A stretch of DNA of 64,000 nucleotides from Rhizobium sp. Root1203 (GCF_001424945.1 NZ_LMCW01000016.1:17445-81444); one strand, 5' to 3'; shown: positions 17,355-26,675, numbered from the stretch's first letter. Made by a program: numbers and translations. Notes: generated from the letters alone by a model not told the origin.

Positions 17355-18623
17355 TCAGTCCAGCCAAGCGGGAACAGAATCGAGAGCGATCAGCTCCTCA
17401 TAGGTGCCCCGGGGACGAATCACGTGGAAATCGCTACCCCTCACCAGCACTTCAGGGATCAGAAGACGGCTATTGTAGGTGCCGGCCTGCACTGCCCCGT
17501 AGGCGCCGGCGGAGCTGACGGCAAAAAGGTCGCCGGACTTCGGCATTGCCATTTCGCGGTCGAGCGCGAGGTAGTCGCCTGTCTCGCACACCGGGCCGAC
17601 GATATCGGCCTTGATACGCGGCGCGTTGGCCGCAGAGATCACGACGGGGCGGATCTCATGATAGGCTTCGTAAAGCGTGGGACGAATGAGATCGTTCATG
17701 GCGCCATCGACGATGACGAAGGTCTTCTCGCCGCCATCCTTCACGTAGAGCACTTCGGTTACCAGGATGCCGGCATTGCCGACGATCAGCCGGCCGGGCT
17801 CCATGACGATCTTGCAGTTCAGCTCGCGGAGCTGGTTCTTGACGATGACGGCGTAGGCATCGGGCAACGGCGGCGGGTTGTTGTCTTCCCTGTAGGGGAT
17901 GCCGAGCCCGCCGCCAATGTCGACGTGGTGGATGTCGTGACCGTCGGCGCGAAGCGTGCTGACAAGCTCGCGCAGCAGTTTGAAGGCGTCATCGAAAGGC
18001 TGCAGCTCGGTGATCTGGCTGCCGATATGCATGTCGATGCCGGTCACTTCGATCGCAGGCAGGGTCGCTGCGCGGGCATAGACGGCACGGGCGCGTTCCC
18101 AGGAAATACCGAACTTGTTTTCCTTCTTGCCGGTCGAGATCTTCGCATGCGTCCTGGCATCGACGTCAGGATTGATGCGGAAGGATACGGGCGCCTTCTT
18201 GCCAGCCTTCATGGCGCGCTGATTGAGAATTTCGAGCTCGGGCTCGGATTCGACGTTGAAGCAATAGATGCCGGCTTCCAACGCAAAATCCATCTCTCGC
18301 GGCGTCTTGCCGACGCCGGAGAACATGATCCGGCTTGCCGGAATACCGGCTGCGAGCGCACGGCGCAACTCGCCCTCGGACACGACGTCGATCCCGGCGC
18401 CAAGCTTGCCGAGCGTCTTCAGTACAGCCTGGTTGGAGTTTGCCTTCATGGCGTAGCAGACCATGGAGTCGACATCGCTGAATGCGTCGGAAAATACCCG
18501 GTAGTGTCGTTCGAGCGTCGCCGTCGAATAGCAATAGAAAGGTGTGCCGACAGCCTTGGCGATGTCAGGAACGGCAACGTTCTCGGCGTAGAGAATGCCG
18601 TCGCGATACTCGAAATGGTTCAC
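17355..18623 (-). CDS. lysA: Diaminopimelate decarboxylase
   Basis: PLP enzyme of the alanine-racemase-like fold III that decarboxylates meso-diaminopimelate to L-lysine. The cofactor lysine is Lys60 (CYAMKANSNQ). HIGSQI, the GGGLGIPY phosphate-binding loop and the CETGDYLA active-site cysteine segment are all present. 422 aa is standard. It is followed upstream on the same strand by the small lipoprotein gene with a 12-base gap, and by argH, forming the conserved argH-lptM-lysA order. Confidence 0.96.
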   Translation of the reverse strand: MNHFEYRDGILYAENVAVPDIAKAVGTPFYCYSTATLERHYRVFSDAFSDVDSMVCYAMKANSNQAVLKTLGKLGAGIDVVSEGELRRALAAGIPASRIMFSGVGKTPREMDFALEAGIYCFNVESEPELEILNQRAMKAGKKAPVSFRINPDVDARTHAKISTGKKENKFGISWERARAVYARAATLPAIEVTGIDMHIGSQITELQPFDDAFKLLRELVSTLRADGHDIHHVDIGGGLGIPYREDNNPPPLPDAYAVIVKNQLRELNCKIVMEPGRLIVGNAGILVTEVLYVKDGGEKTFVIVDGAMNDLIRPTLYEAYHEIRPVVISAANAPRIKADIVGPVCETGDYLALDREMAMPKSGDLFAVSSAGAYGAVQAGTYNSRLLIPEVLVRGSDFHVIRPRGTYEELIALDSVPAWLD

Positions 18624-18635
18624 TGGCGTGGCCTG

Positions 18636-18830
18636 CTAAAGAAGTGGATCGAGGAGGAAGGGCCGGTCTGCCGTGCCGGGCTGTTTCGTCGGCTTGGACG
18701 AGTCGCCGCCCTTGGTTGCCTGCACGCTCGGCGGATCGAGGTCGCCTTTGCGTCCACATCCGGCAACGGCAAGGCCGATCACGGCGAAAACAACCGTCAG
18801 GCGGATGATCTGCGGCAAGCTGGTCTGCAT
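18636..18830 (-). CDS. lptM: Small lipoprotein, LptM/YifL-like
   Basis: 64-aa lipoprotein precursor with a signal peptide ending in the lipobox AVAGC and the family core CGRKGDLDPP right after the cleavage site. LptM (YifL) in E. coli binds the LptD/E outer-membrane LPS translocon and helps its oxidation, and the gene is typically next to lysA, as here. The ATG at 18830 is chosen because it starts the signal peptide; the frame is open upstream but those 64 codons are not convincing. The C-terminal tail is polar and short. Confidence 0.88.
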   Translation of the reverse strand: MQTSLPQIIRLTVVFAVIGLAVAGCGRKGDLDPPSVQATKGGDSSKPTKQPGTADRPFLLDPLL

Positions 18831-18963
18831 GGGATTCCTCTTGAAGCGGCAGTGGTGGACATCTTCATAGCGAAGTTTATCCAGCTTGTGCACCCTGATT
18901 GTTGGGCTCAGTTGCCGGTGCGCATTCCGAACCGCGACCCGGCTCCATTTTGCCCCGAGTGCT

Positions 18964-20367
18964 TCAGTTGCGGGCGCGCCAGAAGGCGATCTGCTTGCGC
19001 ACCTCGGACGGCGCCGTGCCACCGAAGCTGTTGCGGCTTGCGACCGAAGCCTCGACGGTCAGCACGCCGTAGACCTTGTCCGTGATTGCCGCGTCGATCG
19101 CCTGAAGATCGGCAAGCGGCAGCTCCGCGAGGTCGCAACCCTTGCTTTCGGCAAGGGCGACTGCGCGGCCGGTCACATGGTGTGCGTCGCGGAAGGGCAG
19201 GCCGGCTTCGCGGACCAGCCAGTCGGCAAGGTCGGTCGCGGTCGAATAGCCGGAGCCGGCAGCGGCTTTCATCCGGGCGGTGTTGATCGTCAGGTCACGG
19301 ACCATGCCTGTCATGGCCGATACAGCCAGTTCGAGGCTCTCGGCCGCGTCGAAGACCTGTTCCTTGTCTTCCTGCATATCCTTGGAGTAGGCGAGCGGGA
19401 GGCCCTTCATGATCGTCAGCAGGGCAATCAGCGAACCGTTGATGCGGCCGGTCTTGGCGCGGACGAGTTCGGCAGCATCGGGATTCTTCTTCTGGGGCAT
19501 GATGGACGAGCCGGTGGAGAAGGCATCGGACAGCCGCACGAAGCCGAACTGCGGCGTCGACCAGATGACGATTTCTTCTGCAAGGCGCGACAGATGCATG
19601 GCGCAGATCGCCGCGATCGACAGGAACTCGATGGCGAAATCGCGGTCGGACACGGTATCGATCGAGTTGCGGGTCGGCTCGCGGAACCCGAGCGCCCTCG
19701 CGGTCATGTGGCGGTCGATCGGATAGCCGGTTCCGGCAAGGGCCGCTGCACCGATCGGGCTCTCGTCGAGATGTTCGATGGCATGGCGAACGCGCGCGCG
19801 GTCGCGGCCGAACATTTCGACATAAGCCATGCAATGGTGGCCGAAGGTGACCGGCTGTGCCGTTTGCAGGTGCGTGAAGCCGGGCATGACCGTTTCTGCA
19901 TGTTCTTCGGCACGGTCGAGGAAGGCGGCGATGAGATTGGTCAGCAACTGCTCGGTCTTCTGCAGCTCTTCCTTGACCCACAGGCGGAAGTCGAGCGCGA
20001 CCTGGTCGTTGCGGGAACGAGCCGTGTGCAGGCGGCCCGCAGTCGGGCCGATCAGCGTCGCAAGGCGTGCTTCGACATTCATGTGAATGTCCTCGAGCTT
20101 GCGCGAGAATTCAAAATTGCCGCTCTCGATCTCTGACAAGATCGTGTTTAGCCCGTGAACGATCTTGTCCTTATCCTCTGCCGAAATGATGGCTTGGTGG
20201 GCAAGCATGGTGGCGTGGGCGATCGAACCGCGGATGTCCTGCGCAAACAGCTTCTTGTCGAAACCGATCGAGGCATTTATCTCCTCCATGATCGCATCGG
20301 GACCGGACGCGAAACGACCGCCCCACATCTGGTTGGAAGATTTGGTGTCCGTGGTGCTTTCGGCCAT
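18964..20367 (-). CDS. argH: Argininosuccinate lyase
   Basis: Last step of arginine synthesis: argininosuccinate to arginine and fumarate, homotetrameric and cytoplasmic. The fumarase/aspartase superfamily signature GSSIMPQKKNPD is present, with MWGGRFASGPD at the N-terminus and HTARSRNDQV, another family block. The ATG at 20367 gives 467 aa, the usual length. It is divergent from tlpA with only 40 bases between the start codons, so promoters of the two genes must overlap. Confidence 0.97.
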   Translation of the reverse strand: MAESTTDTKSSNQMWGGRFASGPDAIMEEINASIGFDKKLFAQDIRGSIAHATMLAHQAIISAEDKDKIVHGLNTILSEIESGNFEFSRKLEDIHMNVEARLATLIGPTAGRLHTARSRNDQVALDFRLWVKEELQKTEQLLTNLIAAFLDRAEEHAETVMPGFTHLQTAQPVTFGHHCMAYVEMFGRDRARVRHAIEHLDESPIGAAALAGTGYPIDRHMTARALGFREPTRNSIDTVSDRDFAIEFLSIAAICAMHLSRLAEEIVIWSTPQFGFVRLSDAFSTGSSIMPQKKNPDAAELVRAKTGRINGSLIALLTIMKGLPLAYSKDMQEDKEQVFDAAESLELAVSAMTGMVRDLTINTARMKAAAGSGYSTATDLADWLVREAGLPFRDAHHVTGRAVALAESKGCDLAELPLADLQAIDAAITDKVYGVLTVEASVASRNSFGGTAPSEVRKQIAFWRARN

Positions 20368-20407
20368 GAAGCTGCTACCTTGAAGAACGCATGTCGCGGA
20401 GAATGAA

Positions 20408-21067
20408 ATGACGACGAGAACGCCTTTGCGCCTGCCATCCCTCAAGCTCATCGGGATTGCGGCCGCCGCAGGCATCGTTGCCGGTGCGGCAGCGGTTTAC
20501 ATTAAGGAAGCCGGGTCTGGCAATGCCGGGGCGGCGGCATCGGCCGAATGTGCGGCGACGAAGGATGTTGCCACGAGAATTACACCGCTGCTGAAGGGAC
20601 AGGTTGCCGCGATGGTTGCCGCGAGCGAGCCGCGCAGATTGTCGACCGTGTCTTTCAAGGATGCCGGCGGCAAGCCGATGACGCTCGACGACTTCGCCGG
20701 CAAGACGGTGCTTTTCAATCTCTGGGCGACGTGGTGCGTACCGTGCCGCGAAGAGATGCCGGCGCTGAACGCGCTCGAGAAAGAGATGGGCGGCGAGCGT
20801 TTTCAGGTCGTCCCCGTCAATATCGACACGGGCGACGACGAAAAGCCGAAGACGTTTCTTTCGGAAACGGGAGTCGACGCATTGATGCTCTATCGCGACA
20901 ACACGATCGAGGTGTTCAATAGCCTGAAGAAGGAAGGCCTGGCCTTCGGCCTCCCGGTTACTCTGCTGATCGACGGCAAAGGCTGCCTGATCTCGGCGAT
21001 GAACGGCCCCGCCGCGTGGGACAGCGAAGAGGCCAAGGCGCTGATCAAGGGCGCTATCGGGTCATGA
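20408..21067 (+). CDS. tlpA: Thiol:disulfide interchange protein, TlpA-like
   Basis: Membrane-anchored periplasmic thioredoxin-fold reductant, involved in cytochrome oxidase maturation in Bradyrhizobium TlpA. 219 aa with an N-terminal helix at about residues 12-30 and the redox motif WCVPC (Cys110, Cys113), then VPVNIDTGDDEK and the cis-Pro segment GLPVTLLID. Two more cysteines flank the domain (Cys48 and the one in DGKGC), as in TlpA proteins. Divergent from argH with a short shared control region. Confidence 0.92.
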   Translation: MTTRTPLRLPSLKLIGIAAAAGIVAGAAAVYIKEAGSGNAGAAASAECAATKDVATRITPLLKGQVAAMVAASEPRRLSTVSFKDAGGKPMTLDDFAGKTVLFNLWATWCVPCREEMPALNALEKEMGGERFQVVPVNIDTGDDEKPKTFLSETGVDALMLYRDNTIEVFNSLKKEGLAFGLPVTLLIDGKGCLISAMNGPAAWDSEEAKALIKGAIGS

Positions 21068-21111
21068 TTTAGGGGCTGAGGTGTTGCTTGGGAGGCCTCG
21101 ACGGTCGCTTT

Positions 21112-21169
21112 CCCCTCATCGCCTCGCTCCGCTCCGGCACTTCTCCCCAACAGGCAGGCGGATGAGGGG
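21112..21169. repeat. Intergenic short inverted repeat resembling rhizobial RIME-type elements
   Basis: CCCCTCATC (21112-21120) and GATGAGGGG (21161-21169) form a 9-bp perfect inverted repeat around a pyrimidine-rich centre. The sequence style matches the short palindromic intergenic elements dispersed in rhizobial genomes, here between the convergent tlpA and hbd genes. Copy number cannot be judged from one window. Confidence 0.55.
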
Positions 21170-21204
21170 CTGCCTGCTCCACCGCCTACTCGTCCCCAAA
21201 AAAC

Positions 21205-22086
21205 TCACCGCGTCGGAACGGGTACTTCGCCGCGATAGTCGTAGAATCCTCGGCCCGACTTGCGGCCGAGCCAGCCGGCTTCGACGTATTTCACCAGAAG
21301 CGGGCAGGGGCGGTACTTGGAATCGGCCAGCCCGTCATGCAGCACCTGCATGATCGACAAGCAGGTGTCGAGGCCGATAAAATCGGCCAGTTGCAGGGGG
21401 CCCATCGGGTGGTTGGCGCCGAGTTTCATGGCTGTGTCGATCGCGTCGACCGTACCGACGCCTTCGTAGAGCGTGTAGATCGCCTCGTTGATCATCGGCA
21501 GCAGGATGCGATTGACGATGAAGGCCGGGAAGTCTTCGGCGACCGTCACGGTCTTATCCAGCGAGGCGACGAATTCGCGGGCAGCCGAAAAGGTCTTCTC
21601 TTCCGTCGCTATGCCGCGCACCAGTTCGACGAGCTTCATAACCGGCACGGGGTTCATGAAATGAATGCCCATGAAGCGCTCGGGGCGGTCCGTCGCCGAT
21701 GCCAGGCGGGTGATGGAAAGAGACGAGGTGTTGGTTGCCAGGATGGCTTCCGGCTTGAGGACCGGACAGACAAGGTTGTAAATCTTGCGCTTGACGCTTT
21801 CGTCCTCGGTTGCCGCTTCGATGACGAGATCCGAGGCGGCCAGATCGTTGACGTCGGAGGAGCCGGAAATCAGCGCGAGTGTGGCGGAACGCTCTTCCTC
21901 GGTCATCTTGCCGCTGGTGACATGGCGGGCGAGGTTGCCGTTGATGGTGGCGAGGCCGTGTTCGATGCGATCCTGAGAGAGATCGTAGATTTGAATCTTG
22001 TAACCCGCACCCGCCGAAACCTGCGCGATGCCGCAACCCATCTGGCCCGCACCGATAATGCCAATCGTCTTCAACACCGCACTCAT
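21205..22086 (-). CDS. hbdA: 3-hydroxybutyryl-CoA dehydrogenase
   Basis: NAD(P)-dependent oxidation/reduction of 3-hydroxybutyryl-CoA, for short-chain fatty acid or polyhydroxybutyrate-linked metabolism. The Rossmann GAGQMG is at residues 12-17, and the HCDH signature (HFMNPVPVMKLVE) and the C-terminal NHPMGPLQLADFIGLD domain are present. The ATG at 22086 gives 293 aa; the frame is open 22 codons further but without homology. It follows etfBA, which would take electrons from an acyl-CoA dehydrogenase, so a beta-oxidation role fits the context. hbd or fadB-like names are also used. Confidence 0.93.
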   Translation of the reverse strand: MSAVLKTIGIIGAGQMGCGIAQVSAGAGYKIQIYDLSQDRIEHGLATINGNLARHVTSGKMTEEERSATLALISGSSDVNDLAASDLVIEAATEDESVKRKIYNLVCPVLKPEAILATNTSSLSITRLASATDRPERFMGIHFMNPVPVMKLVELVRGIATEEKTFSAAREFVASLDKTVTVAEDFPAFIVNRILLPMINEAIYTLYEGVGTVDAIDTAMKLGANHPMGPLQLADFIGLDTCLSIMQVLHDGLADSKYRPCPLLVKYVEAGWLGRKSGRGFYDYRGEVPVPTR

Positions 22087-22141
22087 CTCCAATCCCCCAC
22101 TCGGCACCCGCCCCCGCGTCTGCCGCATTCTTCTCACGAAA

Positions 22142-22167
22142 CTGCCGGGCAAAGGATTGCCCGGCAG
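22142..22167 (-). terminator. Strong hairpin downstream of etfA
   Basis: An 11-bp perfect stem (CTGCCGGGCAA / TTGCCCGGCAG) with a 4-base loop lies between etfA and hbdA, followed on the minus strand by TTTCG. It probably terminates or attenuates the etfBA message before hbdA. Confidence 0.65.
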
Positions 22168-22235
22168 CAGTAGTAGACCTTAAAAGGATAATTTTCCAGT
22201 CTCTCGCAAGTGCGAAATGACGCGTCCTTGCGGAA

Positions 22236-23165
22236 TCACAACGCCTTTTCGAGCTCCGGCAGTGCCTCGAACAGATCGGCGACGAGGCCGTAGTCGGCGA
22301 CCTGGAAGATCGGGGCTTCCTCGTCCTTGTTGATGGCGACGATGACCTTCGAGTCCTTCATGCCGGCGAGGTGCTGGATGGCGCCCGAGATGCCGCAGGC
22401 GATGTAGAGATCGGGGGCCACGACCTTGCCGGTCTGGCCGACCTGCCAGTCGTTCGGCGCGTAGCCGGCATCGACGGCGGCACGGCTTGCGCCGACGGCG
22501 GCGCCGAGCTTGTCGGCAACAGGGAGGATGACCTCCTTGAACTTCTCGGCAGAGCCGAGCGCACGACCGCCCGAGATGATGACCTTTGCCGATGTCAGTT
22601 CCGGACGGTCGGAAGCCGACAGCGCGTCCTTGACGAAGGTCGAAACAGCAGGATCGGCGGCGGCCGAGATTGCTTCGATCGATGCGGATCCGCCTTCGGA
22701 TACAGCGGCGAAGGATGCCGTGCGCACGGTGATGACCTTCTTGGCATCGGTCGACTGCACCGTCTGAATGGCGTTGCCGGCATAGATCGGACGCTTGAAG
22801 GTGTCAGCCGAGACGACCTCGATTATCTCGGAGACCTGGGCGACGTCGAGCAGGGCGGCAACGCGCGGCAGGACATTCTTGCCTGTCGAGGTGGCGGCCG
22901 AGATGATCGTGTCATAGTTGCCTGCCAGCGAAACGATCAGGGCGGCCAGCGGTTCGGCGAGATTGTTGGCAAGGCTTGCATCCTCGGCGACAAGCACCTT
23001 GGAGACGCCGGAGAGCCTGGCGGCCTGTTCGGCGGCAACCTTGGCGCCGGCCCCGGCGACGAGGACGTGAACATCGCCGCCTATCTTCGCAGCCGCCGCC
23101 AGCGTCTTGGCGGTCTGGTCGGAAAGGTGGTTGCTGTCGTGATCAGCCAGAAGAAGAATGGCCAT
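22236..23165 (-). CDS. etfA: Electron transfer flavoprotein, alpha subunit
   Basis: FAD-binding subunit of ETF, which takes electrons from acyl-CoA and related dehydrogenases and passes them to ETF:ubiquinone oxidoreductase. The C-terminal FAD domain is clear: ISGGRALGS, APNDWQVGQTGK, then CGISGAIQHLAGM and VAINKDEEAPIF near the end. 309 aa is normal. It follows etfB by 23 bases and is very likely co-transcribed with it. Confidence 0.97.
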   Translation of the reverse strand: MAILLLADHDSNHLSDQTAKTLAAAAKIGGDVHVLVAGAGAKVAAEQAARLSGVSKVLVAEDASLANNLAEPLAALIVSLAGNYDTIISAATSTGKNVLPRVAALLDVAQVSEIIEVVSADTFKRPIYAGNAIQTVQSTDAKKVITVRTASFAAVSEGGSASIEAISAAADPAVSTFVKDALSASDRPELTSAKVIISGGRALGSAEKFKEVILPVADKLGAAVGASRAAVDAGYAPNDWQVGQTGKVVAPDLYIACGISGAIQHLAGMKDSKVIVAINKDEEAPIFQVADYGLVADLFEALPELEKAL

Positions 23166-23188
23166 GATATATCTTCCTTTCTCGAACC

Positions 23189-23938
23189 CTAGAGGACGCC
23201 GGCTTCGGTCTTGAGCTTTTCGACGAGCTCGGCAACCGACTTGACCTTGACGCCAGCCTTGCGGCCGGATGGCTCCTCGGTCTTCAGGACTTTCAGGCGC
23301 GGGCTTGTGTCAACGCCGAAATCGGCCGGGCTCTTCTTGTCGAGCGGCTTCTTCTTTGCCTTCATGATGTTCGGCAGCGAGGCGTAGCGCGGCTCGTTGA
23401 GGCGCAGGTCGGTGGTGACGACAGCCGGAAGCCTGATCTCGATCGTCTGCAGGCCGCCATCGACTTCGCGGGTCACCTGGGCCTTGCCGTCACCGATCTC
23501 GATCTTCGAGGCGAAGGTGGCCTGGGCGACCCCCATCAGGGCCGCGAGCATCTGGCCGGTCTGGTTCGAGTCGTCGTCGATCGCCTGCTTGCCGGTGATG
23601 ACCAGGCCCGGCGCTTCCGCGTCGACGATCCCTTTCAGGATCTTGGCGACCGCCAGCGGCTCGACCTGATCGTCGGTCTCGACAAGAATTGCCCGGTCGG
23701 CGCCCATGGCAAGTGCCGTGCGCAGCGTCTCTTCGGCCTTGGCCGGTCCGATCGAGACGACGATCACTTCCTCGGCCTTGCCGGCTTCCTTCAGCCGCAA
23801 CGCCTCCTCGACGGAAATCTCGTCGAACGGGTTCATCGACATCTTGACGTTCGCGAGCTCGACGCCTGTGCCATCCGGCTTCACACGGATCTTCACGTTG
23901 TAATCAACCACCCGCTTGACGGGGACGAGAATTTTCAT
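23189..23938 (-). CDS. etfB: Electron transfer flavoprotein, beta subunit
   Basis: AMP-binding partner of EtfA in the heterodimeric electron carrier. The 249-aa protein shows MKILVPVKRVVDYNVKIRV, MNPFDEISVEEALRLKE, the IDDDSNQTGQM loop and the signature VTREVDGGLQTIEIRLPAVVT split across the middle. The C-terminal arm LKTEEPSGRKAG is typical. It is first of the pair and lies downstream of the rhomboid gene on the same strand with a gap of about 170 bases, which probably holds its promoter. Confidence 0.97.
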   Translation of the reverse strand: MKILVPVKRVVDYNVKIRVKPDGTGVELANVKMSMNPFDEISVEEALRLKEAGKAEEVIVVSIGPAKAEETLRTALAMGADRAILVETDDQVEPLAVAKILKGIVDAEAPGLVITGKQAIDDDSNQTGQMLAALMGVAQATFASKIEIGDGKAQVTREVDGGLQTIEIRLPAVVTTDLRLNEPRYASLPNIMKAKKKPLDKKSPADFGVDTSPRLKVLKTEEPSGRKAGVKVKSVAELVEKLKTEAGVL

Positions 23939-24110
23939 GGGGTCCTTCCTTCAACTCTTTCGCCAGGAAAATGCGCGCTTCGGCGGCGCTCCGATTGTCG
24001 AATGGCGACATGGATACGCGTTTTTCCTCCAAACACAACGCTTCCATGCCGCAGACAGGCAAATTGCGCCTGCCAATATACGACGTTTACGTTCACGTCA
24101 ATAATCCAGA

Positions 24111-24899
24111 TTATCGCCTGTCCCATGGGAGGCGCGGGCGTGGCTGTTGGCCGGGTATCGCCACCAACACAGGGGCAGTTCCGGGACGGTCCCTGACCGC
24201 TCTCGGCGTCACCACTTCGCGGTCCAACAGCGGCACGCCGCGGCGGCGCATGATAACCACCAGCAAGCCGCCGGCGACGATGCCGCCGACATGCGCGCCC
24301 CAGGAAACGCCGCCGTCCGGATCGAGGGCGAGCATGACGAACTGCTGACCGATCCAGAGCACCAGCGGCACGAAGGCCGGCAACGGTAGCGGCACGCGCA
24401 TGAACACCAGGACCCAGATCCTCACCCGCGGATGCAGCACCAGATAGGCGGCGACGACACCGGAAATCGCGCCGGATGCGCCGATGAGGGGTGCTTCCGA
24501 CGTCGTTCCCACGAGGCCGTGGCAAAGTGCGCCTGCAATCGCGCACAGGAGATAGAAGACCAGGAAGCGAACATGCCCCATCGCATCTTCGACATTGTCG
24601 CCGAAAACCCAGAGGAACAGCATGTTCGAAGCGAGGTGCCAGAAGCCCGAATGAACGAAGGCATAGGTGATGTAGGTCAGCGGCTCCGGCACGAGTTCGA
24701 GCGACGGCGGGAGCACGGCATAGTCAAAGGCAACCGCCGGAATGTAGCCCAGACCGACGAACGTCGCCTTCGACACCTGTTCGCTGGCAACTAGCCCGGT
24801 AAACAGCCAGACCACGATGTTGGCTGCAATCAACCCCAGGGTCACCCACTGGAGCTTGATGTGCTTCAGCGTATTGGCATCGTGCAGCGGTATGAACAT
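24111..24899 (-). CDS. Rhomboid family intramembrane serine protease
   Basis: 262-aa polytopic membrane protease that cuts transmembrane substrates. The catalytic pair is Ser142 in GASGAISG and His203 in WGAHVGG; the supporting motif HSGFWHLASNMLFLWVFG lies at 83-100. About six helices are predicted by eye. Substrate is unknown. It lies between the adenosyltransferase and etfB on the same strand, with a 41-base gap to the former. The family assignment is firm; activity is inferred. Confidence 0.9.
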   Translation of the reverse strand: MFIPLHDANTLKHIKLQWVTLGLIAANIVVWLFTGLVASEQVSKATFVGLGYIPAVAFDYAVLPPSLELVPEPLTYITYAFVHSGFWHLASNMLFLWVFGDNVEDAMGHVRFLVFYLLCAIAGALCHGLVGTTSEAPLIGASGAISGVVAAYLVLHPRVRIWVLVFMRVPLPLPAFVPLVLWIGQQFVMLALDPDGGVSWGAHVGGIVAGGLLVVIMRRRGVPLLDREVVTPRAVRDRPGTAPVLVAIPGQQPRPRLPWDRR

Positions 24900-24940
24900 G
24901 CAGGCCTGTCCCCGGGGTTCCTGTTAATCGGAGGGTGAGC

Positions 24941-25519
24941 CTATCTGTTTTTTCCCGGAACCCAAAGCACATCCGCAAGGCCGCGATCATTGGCATGACG
25001 TGCGGCGACGAAGAGGAAATCCGACAGCCGGTTGACATATTTCAACGCCGCCTCGCTGACGATTTCGCCCTTGCCGCGGGCGAGCGTCACCATCAGCCGC
25101 TCGGCACGGCGGGTGACGGTTCTGGCGAGATGCAGGTGGGCTGCCGCCGAATGGCCGCCGGGCAGAACGAATGATTTCAGCGGCTGCAGATCCGCGTTGA
25201 GCTGGTCGATATCGCTTTCGATCCGAGCCACCTGCGTTTCTACAATGCGCAGCGGCTCATGCGCGGGTGTTTCACCGGTATCCGGGGTCGCGAGATCGGC
25301 ACCAAGGTCGAAGAGGTCGTTCTGGATCAGCATCAGCATGGCGTCGAGGACCGGCATGCCCTGCATATGCAGGCGAGCGATGCCGATTGCGGAGTTGGCC
25401 TCGTCAATGGTGCCGTAGGCTTCAACTCGCAGGTCGTCCTTCAACCGGCGTGGACCGGAGACAAGCGCGGTCGTGCCGTCATCACCCGTCTTGGTATAGA
25501 TCTTGTTAAGCTTGACCAT
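24941..25519 (-). CDS. Cob(I)yrinic acid a,c-diamide adenosyltransferase (PduO type)
   Basis: ATP:corrinoid adenosyltransferase that forms adenosylcobalamin or its precursors from reduced corrinoid. PduO-type features are the N-terminal IYTKTGDDGTTAL, the ATP site RRAERLMV and LSDFLFVAAR. The ATG at 25519 gives 192 aa. The PduO class is unrelated to the CobA/CobO class. The position beside a HIG1-like small protein, rhomboid and etfBA is a rhizobial arrangement; cob symbols differ among annotations, so none is given. Confidence 0.93.
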   Translation of the reverse strand: MVKLNKIYTKTGDDGTTALVSGPRRLKDDLRVEAYGTIDEANSAIGIARLHMQGMPVLDAMLMLIQNDLFDLGADLATPDTGETPAHEPLRIVETQVARIESDIDQLNADLQPLKSFVLPGGHSAAAHLHLARTVTRRAERLMVTLARGKGEIVSEAALKYVNRLSDFLFVAARHANDRGLADVLWVPGKNR

Positions 25520-25543
25520 GCCACATCCTCCCACGTCTCGATA

Positions 25544-25747
25544 TCAGGTCGGGCGACCGCCACCGGTCAGCCAGAGAGTCAGCATGATCAGAAACACCGC
25601 GATCGCCTGCAGGAGCACGCGCAGCTGCATCAGCTTGTTGGACGTGTTGGCGTCGCCTCCCTTCAGCATGTTGAAGAGGCCGCGGATCAGCACGATGGCA
25701 ACGAGGCCCATGACGATGATCGCGAGAACGTAGGTGACCGTAGACAT
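25544..25747 (-). CDS. Twin-transmembrane HIG1-like small protein
   Basis: 67-aa protein with two hydrophobic helices (about residues 4-24 and 44-62) joined by a polar loop (FNMLKGGDANTSNKLMQLRVLLQ). This hairpin and the loop N-S-N-K-L-M-Q-L-R match HIG1-domain proteins of alphaproteobacteria, the relatives of mitochondrial supercomplex factors Rcf1/HIGD. A role with respiratory complexes is known for the eukaryotic relatives and only inferred here. It leads the minus-strand run with the adenosyltransferase 24 bases downstream. Confidence 0.85.
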   Translation of the reverse strand: MSTVTYVLAIIVMGLVAIVLIRGLFNMLKGGDANTSNKLMQLRVLLQAIAVFLIMLTLWLTGGGRPT

Positions 25748-25764
25748 TTCGTTGGCTTTCCTGG

Positions 25765-26598
25765 TCAGTCCATCCAGCGCATCAGACGGTAGAAGAGATC
25801 GGCGGGAAGCAGTCTCTTCAGTACCAGACCCTGCTTTGCCGGGGTGGTTACGGGGTAATGTGGTCTCGGGCGATCCGAGTTCAATGCATGTTTCAGGACG
25901 GAATAAACGGCGTCCGGGCCGAGCTTATGTCGGCTGGGCTGCCCCGATCCGTCAAGGCGCGCGAGCTGCCGGCGGTAATCGGTCGCATGCACCGAGTTCC
26001 TGATATCGATGTTTTCGTTCATCTTCGCGAGGGCATTGGCGGTGAAACGCGAGGTGATCGGCCCCGGTTCAATCAGGCTCACGTGAATGCCGCTGCCCTG
26101 GAGCTCCATGCGCAGGGTAACGCTGAGACCCTCCAGCGCGAATTTCGAAGCCGTGTAGGCGCCGCGGTAGCGATAGGGCACTACGCCGAGGATCGACGAG
26201 CACTGGACGATTCGACCCTGGCCGCGCTTGCGCATCAGCGGGACGATTTGCCGCGTCAGGTCATGCCAGCCGAAAACGTTCGTTTCGAACTGCTCACGCA
26301 AGACATCGGTCTTCAGGTCCTCCACCGCGCCCGGCTGACCGTAGGCACCATTGTTGAACAGCGCATCGATGCGGCCGCCGCTTGCCGCGGTGACCTCCCG
26401 TACGAAGTCGGCGATCGAATCGGCATTCGCGTAATCCATGCGAAACGCCTCGATGCCGTCTGCTGCCAGGGACGCAAGATCTTCCCGCTTGCGAACGGTC
26501 GCGAACACACGCCAACCATCCGCTTTCAGGGCGCGGGCACAAAAAGCACCGATGCCGGACGAGCATCCGGTAACGATGATTGTACGCTGATCCGACAT
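25765..26598 (-). CDS. SDR family NAD(P)-dependent oxidoreductase
   Basis: 277-aa classical short-chain dehydrogenase. The cofactor motif TGCSSGIG is near residue 9, NNGAYG near 85, and the catalytic YTASK follows a serine in the preceding strand (CSSILG). The C-terminal region (VSLIEPGPI, then RPRPHYPVTTPAK) is similar to the retinol/oxidoreductase branch of SDRs. The substrate is unknown. The ATG at 26598 begins SDQRTIIVTG; upstream open codons overlap the divergent YihY promoter region and are not taken. Confidence 0.87.
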   Translation of the reverse strand: MSDQRTIIVTGCSSGIGAFCARALKADGWRVFATVRKREDLASLAADGIEAFRMDYANADSIADFVREVTAASGGRIDALFNNGAYGQPGAVEDLKTDVLREQFETNVFGWHDLTRQIVPLMRKRGQGRIVQCSSILGVVPYRYRGAYTASKFALEGLSVTLRMELQGSGIHVSLIEPGPITSRFTANALAKMNENIDIRNSVHATDYRRQLARLDGSGQPSRHKLGPDAVYSVLKHALNSDRPRPHYPVTTPAKQGLVLKRLLPADLFYRLMRWMD

Positions 26599-26675
26599 GG
26601 AATGATTCCTGTACAAAGTGGGACTCGTTTCCCATATTCGGACGGGCGACACAATGAGGAATGCCGGGAGCTGGA

